Positions 17,164-25,712 of a DNA stretch of 64,000 nt are shown one piece after another (position 1 is the stretch's first letter; each line of letters opens with the position of its first letter). Below the pieces are notes generated by a model, which did not search any database, was not told the origin of the DNA, and saw only the letters and a program-made list of their open reading frames with translations. The stretch spans positions 1 through 64,000 of the forward strand of contig NZ_AUCQ01000016.1 in the NCBI RefSeq assembly GCF_000429845.1, in the 5' to 3' direction. The translations under genes and the position numbers were made by a program. This stretch comes from Comamonas composti DSM 21721. Its GTDB lineage: Bacteria; Pseudomonadota; Gammaproteobacteria; Burkholderiales; Burkholderiaceae_C.

Positions 17164-17708
17164 GGCCCGGGCCTGGCAAGGCCCGCATCCTGGTGGGCCA
17201 GCGCCACCGCAATGCGGCGAAAGCCCTCGGCCATGTGGCGGCGCACCGTGCTGTGCGAGATGCCCAGCCGCTCGGCAATGAGCGGATAGGTCAGGCCTTC
17301 GATCTGGCTCATCACAAAGGTCTGGCGGGCCTTGAGCGGCAGGCCGTCCAGCGCCCGGGCGATGTACTCCAGCGTTTCCAGCAGCAGGGCTCGGTCTTCG
17401 GGCGATGGCGCCAGCTCCTGCGGGCATTGGGCCAGGGCTTCCAGGTAGGCACGCTCCAGCTCGCGCCTGCGCCACTGCGTGAACAGCAGGCGCTTGGCAA
17501 TCGTGGTGAGAAAGGCGCGCGGCTCCTCCACGCGGGTGGGCTGGCGGGCGGCGAGCACATGCACAAAGGTTTCCGAGGCCAGGTCCTGGGCTTCGGCACG
17601 GTTGCGCAGCCGCGCCTGCAGCCGGGACAGCAGCCAGGCATGGTGGCCGACATAAAGCTGCCGGGCCTGCTCCAGGGGGTCGAAGGGCGTGCTGCGCATG
17701 AACGACAT
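17160..17708 (-). CDS. fecI: ECF sigma factor, FecI family
   Basis: A 182-residue extracytoplasmic-function sigma factor. Region 2 covers about residues 15-80 (LQARLRNRAEAQDLASETFVH) and region 4 about residues 115-170 (IEGLTYPLIAERLGISHSTV). It recruits RNA polymerase to the receptor promoter after a signal from FecR. A Fur-box-like sequence lies 11-32 bp upstream of the start, so the operon is expected to be expressed under iron limitation. It overlaps fecR by 4 bp. Confidence 0.92.
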   Translation of the reverse strand: MSFMRSTPFDPLEQARQLYVGHHAWLLSRLQARLRNRAEAQDLASETFVHVLAARQPTRVEEPRAFLTTIAKRLLFTQWRRRELERAYLEALAQCPQELAPSPEDRALLLETLEYIARALDGLPLKARQTFVMSQIEGLTYPLIAERLGISHSTVRRHMAEGFRRIAVALAHQDAGLARPGP

Positions 17709-17719
17709 GGGGGTGAGTG

Positions 17720-17740
17720 AATGAGAATTATTGTTATTCT
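17720..17740. promoter_or_regulatory. Fur box upstream of fecI
   Basis: AATGAGAATTATTGTTATTCT matches the Fur consensus of overlapping NAT-rich hexamers (GATAATGATAATCATTATC type), with GAGAAT/ATTCT-like ends in inverted order. It lies immediately upstream of fecI, where iron repression is expected. Confidence 0.8.
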
Positions 17741-17813
17741 AGGCGGGCAAGGATTCCATGGCCGTGCGCCGGCCTGTTCCGCAGGGCCTGGGGCGTGCAC
17801 GTAAAATCCCGCG

Positions 17814-19511
17814 ATGCTCTCCGTCAAACAGGAATTGCTCGCAGCTCTGGCTGCCGAGCTCGAAACACTCTCGCCCGGCGCCGGCGCGCGCGCGGCCTTT
17901 GAATCTCCCAAGGTGGCGGCCCATGGCGACTTCGCCTGCACGGCGGCCATGCAACTGGCCAAGCCCCTGAAGCTCAACCCGCGTGCGCTGGGCGAGCAAC
18001 TCAAGGCCGCGCTGGAGGCCGCGCCGGCCTACCAGCGCTGGGTGGAGGCGATCGAGATCGCGGGCCCGGGCTTTCTCAACATCCGCCTCAAGCCCGAGGC
18101 CAAGCAGCAAATCGTGCGCGAAGTGCTGGAGCAGGGCGCGCAGTTCGGCTTTCAGCCCGAACGCGGGGAGAAAATCCTGGTCGAGTTCGTCTCGGCCAAT
18201 CCCACGGGCCCCTTGCACGTGGGCCATGGCCGCCAGGCAGCCCTGGGCGACGCCATCTGCAACCTCTACGCCACCCAGGGCTGGAGCGTGCACCGCGAGT
18301 TCTATTACAACGACGCGGGCGTGCAGATCGACACCCTGACCAAGAGCACCCAGCTGCGCGCCAAGGGCTTCAAGCCCGGTGACGACTGCTGGCCTACCGA
18401 CAGCGACAACCCGCTGGCCAAGAACTTCTACAACGGCGACTACATCCAGGACATTGCCGACGCCTTCCTGGCCAGGGCCACGGTCAAGGCCGATGACCGC
18501 GAATTCACGGCCAATGGCGATGTGGATGACTACGACAACATCCGCCAGTTTGCCGTGGCCTATCTGCGCAACGAGCAGGACAAGGACCTGCTGGCCTTCG
18601 ATCTGCGCTTCGATCAGTACTACCTTGAATCCAGCCTCTACACCGACGGCCATGTCGAGGACACGGTCCAGCGCCTGATTGCCAACGGCAAGACCTATGA
18701 GCAGGACGGCGCGCTGTGGCTCAGGTCCACTGACTACGGCGACGACAAGGACCGCGTGATGCGCAAGAAGGACGGTGGCTACACCTACTTCGTGCCCGAT
18801 GTGGCCTATCACATACAGAAGTTCAAGCGCGGCTTCACCAAGGTCGTGAACATCCAGGGCACGGACCACCACGGCACGATTGCGCGCGTGCGCGCGGGCC
18901 TGCAGGCCGCCGAAGTCGGCATTCCTGCGGGCTACCCCGACTATGTGCTGCACACCATGGTGCGCGTGGTGAAGAACGGCGAGGAAGTGAAGATCAGCAA
19001 GCGCGCGGGCTCCTATGTGACGCTGCGTGATCTGATCGAATGGACCAGCAAGGATGCGGTGCGCTTCTTTCTGCTGTCGCGCAAACCCGACACCGAATAC
19101 ACCTTCGATGTGGACCTGGCCGTGGCCCAGAACAACGACAACCCCGTGTACTACGTGCAGTACGCGCATGCACGCATCTGCTCGGTGCTCGCGGCCTGGG
19201 GCGGCGAAGCAGGCTCCCTCGGACGCGTGGACCTGTCGGCCCTGCAGGGCAAGGAGGCTCAGGCCCTGATGCTGGAGCTGGCCAAGTACCCAGCCATGCT
19301 GAGCGCGGCTGCGGCCGGCAACGCCCCGCACGATGTGAGCTTTTACCTGCGCGACCTGGCCTCGCTCTACCACAGCTATTACGACGCCGAGCGCATTCTG
19401 GTGGATGACGAGCCGGTCAAGCTGGCGCGTCTGGCCTTGATCTCGGCCACGGCCCAGGTGCTGCACAATGGCCTGGCGGTGCTGGGCGTGTCGGCCCCGG
19501 CCCGTATGTAA
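17814..19511 (+). CDS. argS: Arginyl-tRNA synthetase
   Basis: A 565-residue class I aminoacyl-tRNA synthetase charging tRNA-Arg. The N-terminal additional domain occupies about residues 1-110. The HIGH box is HVGHGRQ (in [15 protein letters not shown], about residue 129). The KMSKS-like loop reads KISKRAG near residue 390, a normal variant in ArgRS. The DALR anticodon-binding domain ends the protein ([15 protein letters not shown]). The length agrees with the family. A SPOR-domain gene follows only 7 bp later, probably on the same transcript. Confidence 0.96.
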   Translation: MLSVKQELLAALAAELETLSPGAGARAAFESPKVAAHGDFACTAAMQLAKPLKLNPRALGEQLKAALEAAPAYQRWVEAIEIAGPGFLNIRLKPEAKQQIVREVLEQGAQFGFQPERGEKILVEFVSANPTGPLHVGHGRQAALGDAICNLYATQGWSVHREFYYNDAGVQIDTLTKSTQLRAKGFKPGDDCWPTDSDNPLAKNFYNGDYIQDIADAFLARATVKADDREFTANGDVDDYDNIRQFAVAYLRNEQDKDLLAFDLRFDQYYLESSLYTDGHVEDTVQRLIANGKTYEQDGALWLRSTDYGDDKDRVMRKKDGGYTYFVPDVAYHIQKFKRGFTKVVNIQGTDHHGTIARVRAGLQAAEVGIPAGYPDYVLHTMVRVVKNGEEVKISKRAGSYVTLRDLIEWTSKDAVRFFLLSRKPDTEYTFDVDLAVAQNNDNPVYYVQYAHARICSVLAAWGGEAGSLGRVDLSALQGKEAQALMLELAKYPAMLSAAAAGNAPHDVSFYLRDLASLYHSYYDAERILVDDEPVKLARLALISATAQVLHNGLAVLGVSAPARM

Positions 19512-19518
19512 ACCGGAC

Positions 19519-20205
19519 ATGATTCGACCTATGAAGACCCATCAACGCGGCGGCACGATGCTTGGCCTGATCTTTGGTGCCATCATCGGATTGGCGGCGG
19601 CTCTGGCCGTGGCCATTTATGTGACCAAGGTGCCCGTGCCCTTTCTGACCAAGGGCGGCAGGCTTGCGGCCCAGGATGCGGCCGAGGAGCAACGCAACAA
19701 GAACTGGGACCCGAATGCGCCGCTGCAGGGAAGAAATCCTGCTCCGCCGCCCGTGGCCGCAACCCCCAACCTGCCTGAAACCGGCACCGGCACCAGCCAG
19801 CCTCCGGCCGTGGCCGGCGGCGTCACGCTGCCGCCGGCGCCCGCTGGCGTGGAGCCGCCCAAGCCTGGCACCACACCCGGTGCCACACCTGGCTCCAGCG
19901 CCGATCCCCTGGGCGACCTGGCCCGGGCCCGCGTGGCGGCTGCGGACAAGGCCGAGAAGGCCGAAGCCGCATTCAACTACTTCGTGCAGGCCGGTGCCTT
20001 TCGCAGCCAGGGCGACGCCGACGCCCAGCGCGCCAAGCTGGCCATGCTGGGCTGGGAGGCCCGGGTCAGTGAGCGTGAGCAAAACGGGATCACCATCTTT
20101 CGCGTGCGCGTAGGCCCGTTCAGCCGGCGCGATGATGCCGAGCAGCTCAAGCAGCGGCTCGACAGCGCGGGCGTGGAGTCCACCCTGGTGCGTGCGGCGA
20201 AATAA
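19519..20205 (+). CDS. SPOR domain-containing membrane protein
   Basis: A 228-residue bitopic protein. A cytoplasmic start of about 15 residues is followed by one membrane helix (LGLIFGAIIGLAAALAVAIY). A long proline- and alanine-rich linker comes next, and then a C-terminal SPOR domain (about residues 150-228, YFVQAGAFRSQGDADAQRAK and the repeat TIFRVRVGPFSRRDDAEQLK). SPOR domains bind denuded peptidoglycan glycan strands at the septum, so a FtsN-like role in division is possible. The second ATG at 19531 is an alternative start. Linked to argS by 7 bp. Confidence 0.85.
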   Translation: MIRPMKTHQRGGTMLGLIFGAIIGLAAALAVAIYVTKVPVPFLTKGGRLAAQDAAEEQRNKNWDPNAPLQGRNPAPPPVAATPNLPETGTGTSQPPAVAGGVTLPPAPAGVEPPKPGTTPGATPGSSADPLGDLARARVAAADKAEKAEAAFNYFVQAGAFRSQGDADAQRAKLAMLGWEARVSEREQNGITIFRVRVGPFSRRDDAEQLKQRLDSAGVESTLVRAAK

Positions 20206-20390
20206 GGTGACCCCGGTGCGGCTTGCGCGGCTTCCCCTGGAGGGCGGCCGCATCCTCGCAGCCCAGGGTCTTGAGCTGCGCCGGCCCTTGAGGCTGCAAG
20301 ACCTGCTTGCGGGAGTGGGCGCCAGGCGCCGGTTGAACTTTTGAGCGGCTGGTGTTTCAGATAGTGCAAAACTACGAGGAGTTTGTTGTG

Positions 20391-21035
20391 ATGGATCGTC
20401 GTGACTTTTCCCTGGCTGCGTCTGCGGCCGCCGTTGGCGCCCTGGCGCTGCCCTCCGCTGCCTGGGCCCAGGGTGGCGCGCAGGAAGGCAAGGACTATGT
20501 AAAGCTGGCCAAGCCGGCTCCGACCAGCGCTGCCCCCGGCAAGGTCGAGATCGTGGAGTTCTTCTGGTACAGCTGCCCGCACTGCTTTTCCTTCGAGCCC
20601 GAGTTCTCGGCCTGGAAAAAGACCGCGCCCGCCGATGTGGTCGTGCAGCGCGTGCCCGTGGCCTTCAATGCCAGCTTCATTCCCCAGCAGAAGATCTACT
20701 TCGCGCTGGAAACGCTGAACCTGCTGGACACCATGCATGTGCGCGTGTTCCAGGCGATCCACGTGGAGCGCAACCGGCTCAACAAGGATGAGGAGATCTT
20801 TGCCTGGATGGGCAAGCAGGGCGTGGATGTTGCAAAGTTCAAGGACGCTTACAACTCGTTCAGCGTGGCCAACCAGGTGCGCAAGGCCAGCCAGTTGCAG
20901 CAGGCCTATGATGTGGAAGGCGTGCCCGCCATGGGCGTGGCCGGCCGCTACTACACCGACGGCCCCCGGGCCGGCAGCATGACCAAGGTGCTGCGCGTGG
21001 TGGACCAGCTGATCGCCGCTTCGCGAAAGGCTTGA
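20391..21035 (+). CDS. dsbA: Thiol:disulfide interchange protein DsbA
   Basis: A 214-residue periplasmic oxidoreductase with a signal peptide ending SAAWAQ. The thioredoxin-fold active site is C62-P-H-C65 in FFWYSCPHCFSFEP, and the cis-proline loop is GVPAMGV. It introduces disulfides into secreted proteins and is re-oxidised by DsbB. The start at 20391 has a GAGGAG site just upstream; an in-frame extension to 20352 lacks signal-peptide character. The upstream 185 bp hold no gene I can support. A strong terminator lies downstream. Confidence 0.94.
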   Translation: MDRRDFSLAASAAAVGALALPSAAWAQGGAQEGKDYVKLAKPAPTSAAPGKVEIVEFFWYSCPHCFSFEPEFSAWKKTAPADVVVQRVPVAFNASFIPQQKIYFALETLNLLDTMHVRVFQAIHVERNRLNKDEEIFAWMGKQGVDVAKFKDAYNSFSVANQVRKASQLQQAYDVEGVPAMGVAGRYYTDGPRAGSMTKVLRVVDQLIAASRKA

Positions 21036-21093
21036 GGTCTTTCAGGCTGTCCCGGCTTCGGGTGCGCAGCATCTGGATGACGGATAGGTCAAC

Positions 21094-21116
21094 GGCCCGC
21101 CTCGTGCGGGCCTTTT
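21094..21116 (+). terminator. Rho-independent terminator after dsbA
   Basis: GGCCCGC and GCGGGCC form a 7-bp GC stem with a CTCGT loop, followed by TTTT. It separates dsbA from the lptA-lptB-rpoN operon. Confidence 0.85.
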
Positions 21117-21184
21117 CGTTCCCGTGGGGCTCGGATCGGGCCGCAAGGACTCGCCCTACAATGGATGCAAGAAACGTGCCCTCC

Positions 21185-21838
21185 ATGAACCAACGACTTT
21201 TCTCCCATTTGCTGGCCGCCGCCCTGGCGGCCTTTGCCGGTCAGGCCCTGGCCGAAAAAGCCGACAGCTCCAAGCCCATGAACATCGAGGCCGATGCGCT
21301 GCGCCATGACGAGCTGCGCCAGACCAGTGTGTTCACAGGCAATGTGGTCATGACCAAGGGCACCATCGTGCTGCGCGGCGCCCAGCTCGACGTGCGCCAG
21401 GACCCCGAGGGCTACCAGTACGGCGTGGTCACGGCGGCCCAGGGCAAGCGTGCGTTCTTCCGGCAAAAGCGCGACACCCAGCCGGGTCAGCCCGAGGAGT
21501 TCGTCGAGGGCGAGGGCGAGGTCATCGAGTACGACGGCAAGTCGGATCTCGTGAAGTTCATCCGCCGTGGCGAGCTGCGGCGTTACCGGGGCGCCCAGCT
21601 CAGCGACGAGATCACGGGCTCGGTCATCGTCTACAACAACATCACCGACGTGTTCACCGTGGACGGGCAAAAGACCAGTGGTGGTCAGCCCAGCTCCAGC
21701 GTGGGCCAGGACGGCCGCGTGCGTGCCGTGCTCGCGCCCAAGGATGGCACGCCGGGCGCCAAGCCCAAGGCCGAGGTGCCTGCAGCGCCGCTCAAGCCCA
21801 GCGGCGGTCTGAACAGTCTGGGCGGGGGCCGTCCATGA
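21185..21838 (+). CDS. lptA: Lipopolysaccharide transport periplasmic protein LptA
   Basis: A 217-residue periplasmic protein with a 23-residue signal peptide ([19 protein letters not shown]). The LptA/OstA jelly-roll repeat region begins with [20 protein letters not shown] and continues through [12 protein letters not shown] and [16 protein letters not shown] proline-rich tail follows. It bridges LPS from the inner-membrane LptBFGC complex to LptDE. An ATG at 21161 is a possible alternative start. The stop overlaps the lptB start (ATGA). No lptC is upstream here; dsbA takes that place, so lptC must lie elsewhere. Confidence 0.9.
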   Translation: MNQRLFSHLLAAALAAFAGQALAEKADSSKPMNIEADALRHDELRQTSVFTGNVVMTKGTIVLRGAQLDVRQDPEGYQYGVVTAAQGKRAFFRQKRDTQPGQPEEFVEGEGEVIEYDGKSDLVKFIRRGELRRYRGAQLSDEITGSVIVYNNITDVFTVDGQKTSGGQPSSSVGQDGRVRAVLAPKDGTPGAKPKAEVPAAPLKPSGGLNSLGGGRP

Positions 21839-22599
21839 CACGCACCGAGGGCGGCGAGCAAAGCCGGCTGCAGGCCAAGCATCTGGCCAAGTCCTACGGC
21901 AGCCGCAAGGTGGTCAAGGACGTGTCCCTGTCGGTGGAGAAGGGCGAGGTCGTGGGCCTGCTGGGGCCCAACGGCGCGGGCAAGACCACCTCGTTCTACA
22001 TGATCGTGGGCCTGGTGCGCAGCGACGGCGGCGAGATCTTCATCGACGGCCAGAGCGTGGGCGAGATGCCGATCCACCAGCGCTCGCGCCTGGGCCTGTC
22101 GTATCTGCCCCAAGAGGCCTCGATCTTTCGCAAGCTCAGCGTGGAAGACAATGTGCGCGCCGTGCTGGAGCTGCAAAAGGACGAGCACGGCAAGCCGCTG
22201 ACGCGCGACGAGATCGAAAAACGCCTCTCGGCCCTGCTGCAGGAGCTGCGCGTGGAGCATTTGCGCGCCTCGCCTGCGCTGGCGCTGTCGGGCGGCGAGC
22301 GCCGGCGCGTGGAGATTGCGCGCGCCCTGGCCACGCAGCCGCGCTTCATTTTGCTGGATGAGCCTTTCGCGGGGATCGACCCGATTGCCGTCATCGAGAT
22401 CCAGCGCATCATCGGCTTTCTCAAGGCGCGCGGCATCGGCGTGCTGATCACCGATCACAACGTGCGCGAGACCCTGGGCATTTGCGACCACGCCTTCATC
22501 ATCAGCGATGGCCATGTGCTGGCCCAGGGCACGCCCGAGGAAATCGTTGCCAACCCCGAGGTGCGTCGCGTCTATCTGGGCGAGCACTTCAGAATGTAA
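21835..22599 (+). CDS. lptB: LPS export ABC transporter ATPase LptB
   Basis: A 254-residue ABC ATPase. Walker A is [10 protein letters not shown] (about residue 44), the signature is [15 protein letters not shown] (about 144), Walker B is [13 protein letters not shown] (about 166) and the switch histidine is in ITDHNVRE. The [17 protein letters not shown] block is characteristic of LptB. It powers LPS extraction by LptFG. The overlap with lptA and the close rpoN gene reproduce the classic lptA-lptB-rpoN order of proteobacteria. Confidence 0.95.
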   Translation: MTRTEGGEQSRLQAKHLAKSYGSRKVVKDVSLSVEKGEVVGLLGPNGAGKTTSFYMIVGLVRSDGGEIFIDGQSVGEMPIHQRSRLGLSYLPQEASIFRKLSVEDNVRAVLELQKDEHGKPLTRDEIEKRLSALLQELRVEHLRASPALALSGGERRRVEIARALATQPRFILLDEPFAGIDPIAVIEIQRIIGFLKARGIGVLITDHNVRETLGICDHAFIISDGHVLAQGTPEEIVANPEVRRVYLGEHFRM

Positions 22600-22681
22600 T
22601 GCCGTTCATGTCCATCACTTTGCGTCCCTGGGCGCGCCGGTCCGCAGGCCGGGGTGCCGTACGCACAGGAGGTCCCTGCCG

Positions 22682-24298
22682 ATGAAGCCCGGCCTGTCGC
22701 TGCGCGTCTCCCAGCACCTGTCGCTCACACCCCAGCTGCAGCAGTCGATACAGCTGCTGCAACTGTCCACGCTGGAGCTGGCCCAGGAGGTCGAGCAGAT
22801 GCTGGGCGACAACCCGTTCCTGGAGCGCGAGGGCGACGAGGCCGAGGGCGCCGAGTCCGCTGCGGGGGGTGCTATCGAAACAGGTGCTGGCAGCGCAGAG
22901 CTCTCCTCAAATTCCTCCATATCCAAGGCTGAAGCTGGCTCGGATCAAGCGCTAGCCGCTCCTGAATGGGAAGCGGCCGCCGAACCCGCCGTCACGGGCG
23001 CGGCCGAGTCGCTGAGCTGGGAGGGCGAGGACCAGGGCGCAGCGGGCGGCGAGGAAAGCTGGGAAGGTCTGGGCGCCTCGGACTGGAGCGCGGGCGGCAG
23101 CGGCAAGGGCCAGGACGGCGATGACGGCGTCGATGCCATCGATCTTGCGCGCAGCGGTGAAAGCCTGACCGAGCATCTGCACAGACAGGCCCTGAGCCTG
23201 AGGCTAGACGAGCTCGACCGCGCGGCGCTGCGCTTTCTCATCGAAAACCTCAACGACGACGGCTATCTCGAAGACAGTCTGCCCGAGCTGGCCCAGGGCC
23301 TGGCCGGCGAGGATTTCGAAGCGCTGGAGGAGCTGGTTCACCGCTTCACCGTGGCCCTGGGCCTGCTGCAAAGCCTGGAGCCCGTGGGCGTGGGCGCGCG
23401 CAACATGGCCGAATGCCTGAGGCTGCAACTGCGCGAGCGCCTGGCCCAGGGCGAGCGCGACGGCCTGGACGAAGAGGCGCAGCAACTGCTGCGCCTGGCG
23501 CTGCTGCTGTGCGACCAGCCCATGGAGCTGATTGCGCGGCGCGACCTGCGCAAGCTGGTCAGCCTCTGCGGCGAGCGCGAGGAAAAGCTGCGCCTGGCGC
23601 TGGCGCTGATCGCGCGCCTGGAGCCCTGCCCGGGCCGGCGCTTTGCCGACGTGCAGCGCCAGATCGTGGTGCCCGACGTCATCGTGCGCCCGGTGCGCAG
23701 CCAGGCGGGGCGCATGGAGTTCCAGGCTCAGCTCAACCCCGAGGTCATGCCGCGCCTGCGCGTGCACGATGTGTATGCGAGCGCCTTGCGCGGGCACCGC
23801 GGCAGCCAGGGCCATGCGGCGCTGCAGCAGCGGCTGCAGGAGGCGCGCTGGTTCATCAAGAACATACAGCAGCGCTTCGACACCATCCTGCGGGTCTCGC
23901 AGGCCATCGTCGAGCGCCAGAAAAACTTCTTCGTGCACGGCGAGCTCGCCATGCGGCCCCTGGTGCTGCGCGACATCGCCGACGAGCTGGGCCTGCACGA
24001 ATCCACGATCAGCCGCGTGACCACGGCCAAGTACATGGCCACGCCCCAGGGCACCTTCGAGCTCAAGTACTTCTTCGGCTCGGGCCTGGGCACGGAGACC
24101 GGCGGCAATGCCTCCAGCACGGCGGTGCGTGCGCTGATCCGGCAGTTCGTCGCGGCCGAGAACCCGAAGAAGCCGCTGTCCGACAACCAGCTCGCCGACA
24201 TGCTCAAGGAGCAGGGCATAGAGTGCGCGCGCCGCACCGTGGCCAAGTACCGCGAGCAGCTCAAGATCGCCCCGACCACGCTGCGCAAGGCGCTTTGA
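22682..24298 (+). CDS. rpoN: RNA polymerase sigma-54 factor
   Basis: A 538-residue sigma-54. Region I is the glutamine-rich start (LSLRVSQHLSLTPQLQQSIQ, LLQLSTLELAQEVEQ). Region II is an acidic linker of about residues 50-160. The core-binding domain, the helix-turn-helix (LGLHESTISRVTTAKYM) and the C-terminal RpoN box (ARRTVAKYREQL) follow. Residues about 63-94 of the linker coincide with a dispersed genomic repeat that is translated in frame. Sigma-54 is needed by RtcR at the promoter at 46431-46446 in this window. It follows lptB after 82 bp. Confidence 0.96.
   Translation: MKPGLSLRVSQHLSLTPQLQQSIQLLQLSTLELAQEVEQMLGDNPFLEREGDEAEGAESAAGGAIETGAGSAELSSNSSISKAEAGSDQALAAPEWEAAAEPAVTGAAESLSWEGEDQGAAGGEESWEGLGASDWSAGGSGKGQDGDDGVDAIDLARSGESLTEHLHRQALSLRLDELDRAALRFLIENLNDDGYLEDSLPELAQGLAGEDFEALEELVHRFTVALGLLQSLEPVGVGARNMAECLRLQLRERLAQGERDGLDEEAQQLLRLALLLCDQPMELIARRDLRKLVSLCGEREEKLRLALALIARLEPCPGRRFADVQRQIVVPDVIVRPVRSQAGRMEFQAQLNPEVMPRLRVHDVYASALRGHRGSQGHAALQQRLQEARWFIKNIQQRFDTILRVSQAIVERQKNFFVHGELAMRPLVLRDIADELGLHESTISRVTTAKYMATPQGTFELKYFFGSGLGTETGGNASSTAVRALIRQFVAAENPKKPLSDNQLADMLKEQGIECARRTVAKYREQLKIAPTTLRKAL
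22870..22963 (+). repeat. Dispersed repeat family 1, long form inside rpoN
   Basis: TGCTATCGAAACAGGTGCTG, then GGCAGCGC, and at the far end CAAGCGCTAG, correspond to the two ends of the long-form repeat at 9572 and 24308. This stretch is less GC-rich and serine-rich in translation (LSSNSSISK) compared with its surroundings. It keeps the reading frame of the acidic linker. Confidence 0.6.
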
Positions 24299-24307
24299 GT
24301 GCCTTGT

Positions 24308-24402
24308 TTTCAGGAGCTGGTAGCGCCTGTCAATAAACGGTTTCAGGCATAAAAGGTGCTGAAATCAAGATGGGGCAAGCGGTAGCTGCTCTTGTTTTGA
24401 TG
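24308..24402. repeat. Dispersed repeat family 1, long form
   Basis: AGGAGCTGGTAGCGC at one end and GGCAAGCGGTAGCTGCTCTT at the other, with a central GGTTTCAG and CTGAAATC pair. It corresponds to the copy at 9572. It fills much of the 250-bp gap between rpoN and flhB. The rest of that gap shows no gene. Confidence 0.7.
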
Positions 24403-24548
24403 ACTCAAGCCCTGACCGGCCTTTTATCGCCGCCGTGGGCGCGCGCACCCCGTCCAGCCAGCGCATAAGAGGCCTGGCAGGCGCGCTTATCGGGCTTTCT
24501 GCGCGGGGTCCGGATTCGACAATGACGATTCATCCACGTCATTGCGCC

Positions 24549-25712
24549 ATGGAATCCAGTCAAGACAAGAACCTGCCCGCCACCGAACGCAAGCTGCAGA
24601 AAACGCGTGCCGACGGCCAGGGCGCGCGCTCGCGCGATCTGTCGCATCTGGCGGTGCTGGGCACGGGGGCCTTGCTGCTGCTGATGTTCTCGCCAAGCCT
24701 GGTCGCACACCTGCGCCAGGCGCTGGCGCGGCAGCTGGTCTTTGATGCCGGCGTGCTCAAGGTGCCGGCCCAGATGCTGGAGCGCCTGCAGCTCATGAGC
24801 GCCACGGGCCTGGTGATCGCGCTGCTGTTCGCCTTCGTCACCACGGGCGCCTCGCTGCTGGCCGGCGTGCTCGCGGGCGGCTGGATCTTCAGCTTCAAGC
24901 CCGTCAAGCCGCAGTGGAGCCGGCTGAGCCCGCTCAAGGGCCTGGGCAATCTTTTCTCCAAGCAGCAGCTGGTGACCGTGGTCAAGATGGTCTTGATGGC
25001 CGCCTTGCTGGGCCTGGTGGCCTGGAAGTTCCTGGTGGCGCGCATGGGCGAGATCAGCGCCATCTCGGCCCAGCCCTCGCCCATGGCCCTGGGCCTGGCC
25101 GGCCAATGGCTGGTCAGCGGCCTGGGCCTGCTGCTGCTGGTGGTGCTGCTGGTGGCGGTGATCGATGTGCCGCTGCAGGCCTATCTGTTCAAGTCCCGGC
25201 TCAAGATGAGCCACGAAGAGGTCAAGCAGGAGCACAAGGAATCCGACGGCAACCCGCAGATCAAGGGCCGGCTGCGCCAGAAGCAGCGCGAGATCGCCGA
25301 CCGCGCGAGTGTCAACGCCGTGCCGCGTGCCGACTTCGTGCTCGTCAACCCCAGCCACTACTCGGTGGCCCTGCGCTACGACGAGCAAAGCATGGCCGCG
25401 CCCCAGGTCGTGGCCAAGGGCACGGATCTCGTGGCCTTCAAGATCCGCGAGGTCGCCAGGGCCCATGAGATTCCCGTGCTCGAATCGCCGATGCTGGCGC
25501 GCGCGCTCTATGCGCACGCCGACCTGGACCAGCCGATTCCCACGGCCCTGTACACGGCCGTGGCCCAGGTGCTGGCCTACGTCTACCGGCTCAAGGCCGC
25601 CCTGCGCGGCCAGGGCCCCATGCCCGGCGCCTTGGGCGAGGCCGCCGTGCCCGTGGAGCTCGATCCCCTGCACGGTCGCCAGCCGCCGCCTGAAGCAGAG
25701 CCGCGGCCATGA
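24549..25712 (+). CDS. flhB: Flagellar export apparatus protein FlhB
   Basis: A 387-residue FlhB/YscU protein. Four membrane helices lie between about residues 33 and 210, followed by the cytoplasmic domain (KSRLKMSHEEVKQEHKESDG). The autocleavage site reads VLVNPSHYSVAL: Asn-Pro-Ser-His instead of the usual Asn-Pro-Thr-His. Cleavage between Asn and Pro switches export from rod/hook to filament substrates. The C-terminal tail after residue 355 is proline-rich. The start at 24549 was preferred over 24522 because MESSQDKNLPATERKLQK is the family start. Its stop overlaps the flhA start. Confidence 0.93.
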   Translation: MESSQDKNLPATERKLQKTRADGQGARSRDLSHLAVLGTGALLLLMFSPSLVAHLRQALARQLVFDAGVLKVPAQMLERLQLMSATGLVIALLFAFVTTGASLLAGVLAGGWIFSFKPVKPQWSRLSPLKGLGNLFSKQQLVTVVKMVLMAALLGLVAWKFLVARMGEISAISAQPSPMALGLAGQWLVSGLGLLLLVVLLVAVIDVPLQAYLFKSRLKMSHEEVKQEHKESDGNPQIKGRLRQKQREIADRASVNAVPRADFVLVNPSHYSVALRYDEQSMAAPQVVAKGTDLVAFKIREVARAHEIPVLESPMLARALYAHADLDQPIPTALYTAVAQVLAYVYRLKAALRGQGPMPGALGEAAVPVELDPLHGRQPPPEAEPRP

